Shown: piece after piece, positions 16,119 to 19,526 of the stretch
How the letters are laid out: each line of letters opens with the position of its first letter
Numbering within the stretch: position 1 is the stretch's first letter
DNA from: Bacteroides sp.
GTDB taxonomy: Bacteria; Bacteroidota; Bacteroidia; Bacteroidales; Bacteroidaceae
Direction: 5' to 3'
Assembly: GCA_030151885.1 (NCBI GenBank)
Contig: JASLCG010000124.1
Coordinates: 1-19,526 of the forward strand
DNA length: 19,526 nucleotides
Made by a program: the position numbers and the translations under genes
Notes under the pieces: model-generated
The model's input: only the letters and a program-made list of their open reading frames with translations
Told to the model about the DNA's origin: nothing
Databases searched by the model: none

Positions 16119-17192
16119 ATGGTGAAATATAATTTTAATGCAGGCCCTTCTATTCTTCCAAGGGAAGTAATTGAGGCTACAGCACAAGGTGTCTTAAACT
16201 TAAATAATAGTGGACTATCTGTATTAGAAATCAGTCACCGATCGAAAGCTTTCCAAGCTATATTGGATGAAACAAGAGCTCTTTTTAAAGAGTTGCTAAA
16301 TATTCCTGACGGGTATTCTGTCTTGTTTCTTGGTGGTGGGGCAAGTATGGAGTTTTGCCGTGTACCTTTTAATTTTTTGAAGAATAAAGCTGCATATATT
16401 GATACTGGAATTTGGAGCCATAAGGCAATTAAAGAGGCTAAAGCATTCGGTGAAGTGGATGTCATCGCCTCGTCCGAAGAAGATAAGTACAATTATGTTC
16501 CTAAAAAATATACGATACCTACTGATGCAGACTACTTGCACTATACAACTAATAACACTGTATATGGTACTGAGTTTTTTGAAGATTTAGATGCTCCAAT
16601 TCCTTTGGTAGCAGATATGTCTTCTGATATTTTTTCTAGACCAATAGATGTATCTAAATATATCTGTATTTATGGTGGAATACAAAAGAACCTAGGACCT
16701 TCTGGAGCTGCTTTTATCATTGTAAAAGATGATGCTTTGGGTAAAATGGAACGCTTTATTCCAACAATATTAGATTATAAAGTGCATGTAGAAAAAGATG
16801 CACTATTTAATACACCACCTGTATTGCCTATATATTCGGCTATGCTAACACTTCGTTGGATTAAAAAAATGGGCGGAGTTTTAGAGATGAGTAACTTAGC
16901 AATAGAACGCTCGACACTACTTTACAATGAAATTGACAGAAATGCTTTATTTAAAGCTCCTGTTGTAAAAGAAGATAGATCGAGAATGAATATTAGATTT
17001 GTTATGGCAAGTGGATATGAAGAACTTGAAAAAGAGTTTTTATCGTTTGCAGAATCTAAAGGAATCGTTGGTATTAAAGGACATCGTACGACGGGAGGTT
17101 TTAGAGCTTCTTGTTATAATGCAATGCCAATAGAGGGTGTACAAGTATTAGTAAACTGTATGCAAGAGTTTGAGCGACTGCATAAACAGTAA
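16119..17192 (+). CDS. serC: Phosphoserine aminotransferase
   Basis: This cytoplasmic PLP enzyme (aminotransferase class V) converts 3-phosphohydroxypyruvate and glutamate to phosphoserine, the second step of serine synthesis; many SerC proteins also act in pyridoxal-phosphate synthesis. It is 357 aa, the usual length. The N-terminus YNFNAGPSILP is diagnostic. Substrate Arg41 lies in SHRSK, the phosphate-binding GGGAS is at 72-76, HYTTNNTVYGTEF spans 141-153, and the PLP-lysine is Lys190 in YGGIQKNLGPSG. The C-terminal HRTTGGFRASCYNAMP is also typical. serA follows after 23 nt, so the two form an operon. Confidence 0.97.
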   Translation: MVKYNFNAGPSILPREVIEATAQGVLNLNNSGLSVLEISHRSKAFQAILDETRALFKELLNIPDGYSVLFLGGGASMEFCRVPFNFLKNKAAYIDTGIWSHKAIKEAKAFGEVDVIASSEEDKYNYVPKKYTIPTDADYLHYTTNNTVYGTEFFEDLDAPIPLVADMSSDIFSRPIDVSKYICIYGGIQKNLGPSGAAFIIVKDDALGKMERFIPTILDYKVHVEKDALFNTPPVLPIYSAMLTLRWIKKMGGVLEMSNLAIERSTLLYNEIDRNALFKAPVVKEDRSRMNIRFVMASGYEELEKEFLSFAESKGIVGIKGHRTTGGFRASCYNAMPIEGVQVLVNCMQEFERLHKQ

Positions 17193-17215
17193 CGTGTAAC
17201 TACAAAAATTGTTTT

Positions 17216-18139
17216 ATGGATAATATTAGAGTGCTTTTGGCCACCAAAAAGCCATTTGCACAGATTGCAATACAAAAGATGGAGGAGGCTCTAAATGCCG
17301 AGAATATCCAACTTGAAAGACTTGAGCAATATGAAACTAAAGAAGAGTTAATTCAAAAGTTGCCAGGTGTACAAGCTCTTATTGTCCGAAGCGATAAGAT
17401 TGATAGAGAAATTATTGAAGCTGCACCAGACTTAAAACTACTAGTACGTGCTGGCTCGGGATATGACAATGTAGATATTAAAGCTGCACACTATGCTGGT
17501 GTGGTAGTAATGAATACTCCAGGACAGAATGCAAATGCAGTGGCAGAATTAGTATTTGGAATGCTTGTATTTGGGGCACGAAATCGTTTTAACGGTATTT
17601 CTGGTTTTGAGCTAAAAGGAAAGACACTCGGAATACATGCCTTTGGCAATGTAGGAACGAATGTGGCCAGAATAGCTAGAGGATTTGGAATGCATGTTTT
17701 AGCTTACGATCCTTACACTTCTGCTGCAATTATAGAACGCCATGGTGTAGAGGTTGTGCCAACAGTTGAGGACCTGTATCAGCGGAGTAATATTATATCC
17801 CTTCATTTACCATTTACACCTCAAACTAAAGAGGTGATTAACGAAGAGCTTATTTCGCTAATGCCTCGTAATGGGGTAATAGTGAATACAGCCCGTAAAG
17901 AGGTTATTAATGAATTAGAACTCTTAAAGGTATTAAAGCAGCGACCTAATATGATGTTCTTAACAGATATTGAGCCAGAATATCTTGATGAGTTTAGAGC
18001 TCTGTCTGACCAGTTTTTTGCTACGCCCAAAAAAATGGGTGCACAGACCAAAGAGGCAAATATGAATGCAGGGGTTGCAGCTGTTAAAGAGTTAATAGAT
18101 TTTTTTAAAAGCGGAAACGTACAGTTTAAAGTTAATTGA
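17216..18139 (+). CDS. serA: D-3-phosphoglycerate dehydrogenase, short type III form with catalytic Lys in place of His
   Basis: This NAD-dependent 2-hydroxyacid dehydrogenase makes 3-phosphohydroxypyruvate, the substrate of the neighbouring SerC. At 307 aa it lacks the C-terminal ACT and ASB regulatory domains, as in type III enzymes. Visible landmarks are VRAGSGYDNVD with the substrate Arg, NTPGQNANAVAELVFGM, the nucleotide-binding LGIHAFGNVGTNVARIA (G-x4-G-x2-G spacing instead of GxGxxG), and VNTARKEVINE. The usual TPH(I/L)G motif carrying the catalytic His reads TPKKMGAQTKEA, so Lys replaces His. I recall the same change in Bacteroides homologs and in the lysine-type enzyme characterised from Entamoeba histolytica. 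Because serC precedes it by 23 nt, a serine-pathway role is very likely despite the unusual residue. Without an ACT domain, serine feedback through that domain is not expected. Confidence 0.9.
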   Translation: MDNIRVLLATKKPFAQIAIQKMEEALNAENIQLERLEQYETKEELIQKLPGVQALIVRSDKIDREIIEAAPDLKLLVRAGSGYDNVDIKAAHYAGVVVMNTPGQNANAVAELVFGMLVFGARNRFNGISGFELKGKTLGIHAFGNVGTNVARIARGFGMHVLAYDPYTSAAIIERHGVEVVPTVEDLYQRSNIISLHLPFTPQTKEVINEELISLMPRNGVIVNTARKEVINELELLKVLKQRPNMMFLTDIEPEYLDEFRALSDQFFATPKKMGAQTKEANMNAGVAAVKELIDFFKSGNVQFKVN

Positions 18140-18177
18140 TTGTATAGAACAATTGACAAAAATACCACATAAATGAA

Positions 18178-18219
18178 AAAAAGGGCAGTTACTTAGTTAG
18201 TTGAGTAATTGCCCTTTTT
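18178..18219. terminator. Bidirectional terminator between convergent serA and ppa
   Basis: A 16-bp stem with one wobble (18178-18193 with 18204-18219) has A-runs on the left and T-runs on the right. It can end the serCA message on the plus strand (five Ts) and ppa on the minus strand (seven Ts). The loop is 10 nt. Confidence 0.92.
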
Positions 18220-18249
18220 AATGCTTCTTAGTAGAGATTAGACCAAATA

Positions 18250-18861
18250 TCAGTCGTCGAAATTCTCTTTATAATCTTGTATAGAGCGACGAATTACATC
18301 GTGTGCTACATCAACATCATATACTTCTACAACTTCACAACGAGGTTTTTCGTCAGAAGGAAGGTCTTTATATGTTGTAAAGTAATGTCTTAAACGATCT
18401 ATAACCATTTGTGGCAGCTCTTTAATACTATTAATATGTCCATAAATAGCATCTCCTTCTAGAACAGCTATTAGTTTATCGTCGGCCATATTTTGGTCTA
18501 GCACTCTAAAACCACCTATAGGGCGCGCATGTACAATAATATCTCCGTGCGTAATGTCTTTTTCTGTAAGCACACAAATGTCTACAGGGTCACCGTCTCC
18601 CTCTATATCAGTTCTACCTATTGCTTCGTTTGTTAGTTCTGCAACGTGCTTTGCACTATAAGTTTGTGGTAAAAAACCGTATAAAGCAGGAATAATATTT
18701 GAATATTTTTGTGGCCTATCTATGATTAAGTACCCAGTTGTTTTATCAACTTCATATTTAACTGTATCTGTTGGTACTATTTCGATAAATGTATTTACAA
18801 CCTCGGGCATTCTAGGACCTAATACGATACCGTGCCAAGGATGTGCCTTAAACTTCCTCAT
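18250..18861 (-). CDS. ppa: Inorganic pyrophosphatase, family I
   Basis: This soluble cytoplasmic Mg-dependent enzyme hydrolyses pyrophosphate to two phosphates and so drives biosynthetic reactions. It is 203 aa, longer than E. coli Ppa (175) by an N-terminal extension and loop insertions. The signature EGDGDPVDICV (87-97) contains the metal ligands Asp89 and Asp94. Lys35 and Arg49 lie in KYEVDK and IIDRP. LDQNMADDKLIAV supplies Asp122, Asp127 and Lys129, which align with E. coli Asp97, Asp102 and Lys104. The ATG at 18861 is preceded by a good -7 box and an A/T-rich leader. The gene converges on serA. Confidence 0.95.
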   Translation of the reverse strand: MRKFKAHPWHGIVLGPRMPEVVNTFIEIVPTDTVKYEVDKTTGYLIIDRPQKYSNIIPALYGFLPQTYSAKHVAELTNEAIGRTDIEGDGDPVDICVLTEKDITHGDIIVHARPIGGFRVLDQNMADDKLIAVLEGDAIYGHINSIKELPQMVIDRLRHYFTTYKDLPSDEKPRCEVVEVYDVDVAHDVIRRSIQDYKENFDD

Positions 18862-18902
18862 TATAAGTATTTATTTCTGTTTAATTAATTTATTTCTGAT
18901 TA

Positions 18903-18910
18903 CAAAGATA
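18903..18910 (-). promoter_or_regulatory. -7 box for ppa
   Basis: On the minus strand the box reads TATCTTTG, an exact TAnnTTTG match, about 41 bp before the ppa ATG, giving a leader of about 37 nt. No clear -33 TTTG was found. The remaining spacer to 19066 is A/T-rich and shows no gene. Confidence 0.6.
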
Positions 18911-19066
18911 ACAAGTTTACAGCTAGAGTGTTCTTTTTTGTGAAAAATATTACAGATATATCAAATATTAAAAGGGTCTTTAATGTGGGTGTAATCAGCT
19001 TTAAGTAGCACTATTGTAGTTGTTTATGTAGTTTAGTTAGTGTTTAAATAATATGTAATAAAATAA

Positions 19067-19526
19067 CTACTTTTGCTGATTAATTAGCTTTAATAATTTG
19101 TCTGAAGCACAGTAACTAATGTCAGTAGTTATAAAATTTTGATTATAGTACATTGAAAATATAGTGGCTGGGGTGGGGCACTTTTGGGCAGCTTGAACCG
19201 ATGTTATTCTATTAATATGCAATGGCAAATTTAGTTCCTTTGCACTCTGAACCAATATATTCTCTACATGATAGGTAGTAAACGGACAGCGATTGGTATA
19301 ATATACCACTATTCCTTGGGCTATGTTTGGGCTAGTTTGTTTGGTACAACTATTAAAATGAGGCAGTGTAGCAGCTTTATTCAATTTTTTAACATAGAGT
19401 GCTAAGCCACTTGAAAGTTGCTCTACTACTTCAAATCCTTGTTTTTTCAACCACTTTCCATCACTTAGAAAAGGAAGCTTTTTTACTCCAGCTATTGTAA
19501 CAAGTCCATATTTATGTTGTTTAATG
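19067..19526 (-). CDS. GNAT-family acetyltransferase with YoaP-like C-terminal domain, 5' end outside the window
   Basis: The last 152 codons plus stop are visible, and the frame is open to the window edge. The upstream codons translate to ...YGLVTIAGVKKLPFLSDGKWLKKQGFEVVEQ, the late part of a GNAT fold (L-x-D-G-K-W-x-x-x-x-GFE-x-V). An apparent TTG start at 19450 is therefore internal. The C-terminal part (about 19067-19330) looks like the YoaP domain: GIVVYYTNRCPFTTYHVENI, then a helix, HINRITSVQAAQKCPTPATIFSMYYNQNFIT. That is a thioredoxin-like beta-alpha pattern with a single Cys in the CPFT position. Known relatives are annotated only as N-acetyltransferase/YoaP proteins, so the substrate is unknown. 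No clear terminator follows its stop, and ppa lies about 200 bp downstream on the same strand. Confidence 0.75.
   Translation of the reverse strand, partial: IKQHKYGLVTIAGVKKLPFLSDGKWLKKQGFEVVEQLSSGLALYVKKLNKAATLPHFNSCTKQTSPNIAQGIVVYYTNRCPFTTYHVENILVQSAKELNLPLHINRITSVQAAQKCPTPATIFSMYYNQNFITTDISYCASDKLLKLINQQK

Noticed and set aside
18722..18943. 73-aa plus-strand frame over the ppa 5' end
   Set aside because: It is antisense to ppa and its promoter, low in complexity, and has no supporting signal.
19448..19450. TTG at 19450 as the start of a 127-aa protein
   Set aside because: The frame stays open to the window edge and the upstream codons encode the conserved GNAT segment LPFLSDGKW, so the codon is internal.

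Overview
The window is AT-rich chromosomal DNA from a Bacteroidetes bacterium, most likely of the order Bacteroidales. Four things point there. Promoter-like sites match the Bacteroidetes -7 consensus TAnnTTTG, and one also has a -33 TTTG. Shine-Dalgarno sequences are nearly absent. There is a TonB-dependent receptor with an N-terminal carboxypeptidase-regulatory-like domain paired with a surface-type lipoprotein. The serA product is of the lysine-type (type III) phosphoglycerate dehydrogenase form that I recall from Bacteroides. Species cannot be fixed from sequence alone.

Layout. Bases 1-58 (minus) hold a tRNA-Lys(TTT) cut by the window edge, with its own promoter divergent from ettA (183-1871), an ABC-F translation factor. 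A strong terminator follows. Then come a TonB-dependent receptor (2046-4793) and a lipoprotein (4808-6796), 14 nt apart, forming a putative outer-membrane uptake pair, again closed by a terminator. A secreted C1B-type cysteine peptidase (6952-8349) follows under its own promoter. After a 255-bp gap with two hairpins, the complete nqrABCDEF operon (8605-14447) encodes the Na+-translocating NADH:quinone oxidoreductase. A terminator whose T-tract runs directly into the next promoter separates it from a DbpA-like DEAD-box helicase (14521-15852). A serC-serA pair (16119-18139) encodes the first two steps of serine synthesis. It converges on ppa (18861-18250, minus; inorganic pyrophosphatase) through a shared bidirectional terminator. 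The window ends in the 3' part of a GNAT acetyltransferase with a YoaP-like C-terminal domain (minus).

How the genes fit together. Most are housekeeping: translation (tRNA-Lys, EttA, DbpA), sodium bioenergetics (Nqr), serine synthesis and pyrophosphate removal. The Nqr pump would supply ion-motive force, which also energises TonB-dependent transport, but that link is general physiology and not evidence of co-regulation. The least understood part is the receptor/lipoprotein pair. The lipoprotein carries three divergent copies of a small module around a choice-of-anchor-J-like domain, and its ligand is unknown.

No mobile element, CRISPR array or phage gene was seen, and no gene-free stretch exceeds about 270 bp. 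I found no convincing new multi-gene system. The most useful leads are the lipoprotein module, the catalytic lysine of SerA, deviant flavinylation motifs in NqrB and NqrC, and a probably leaderless dbpA transcript.
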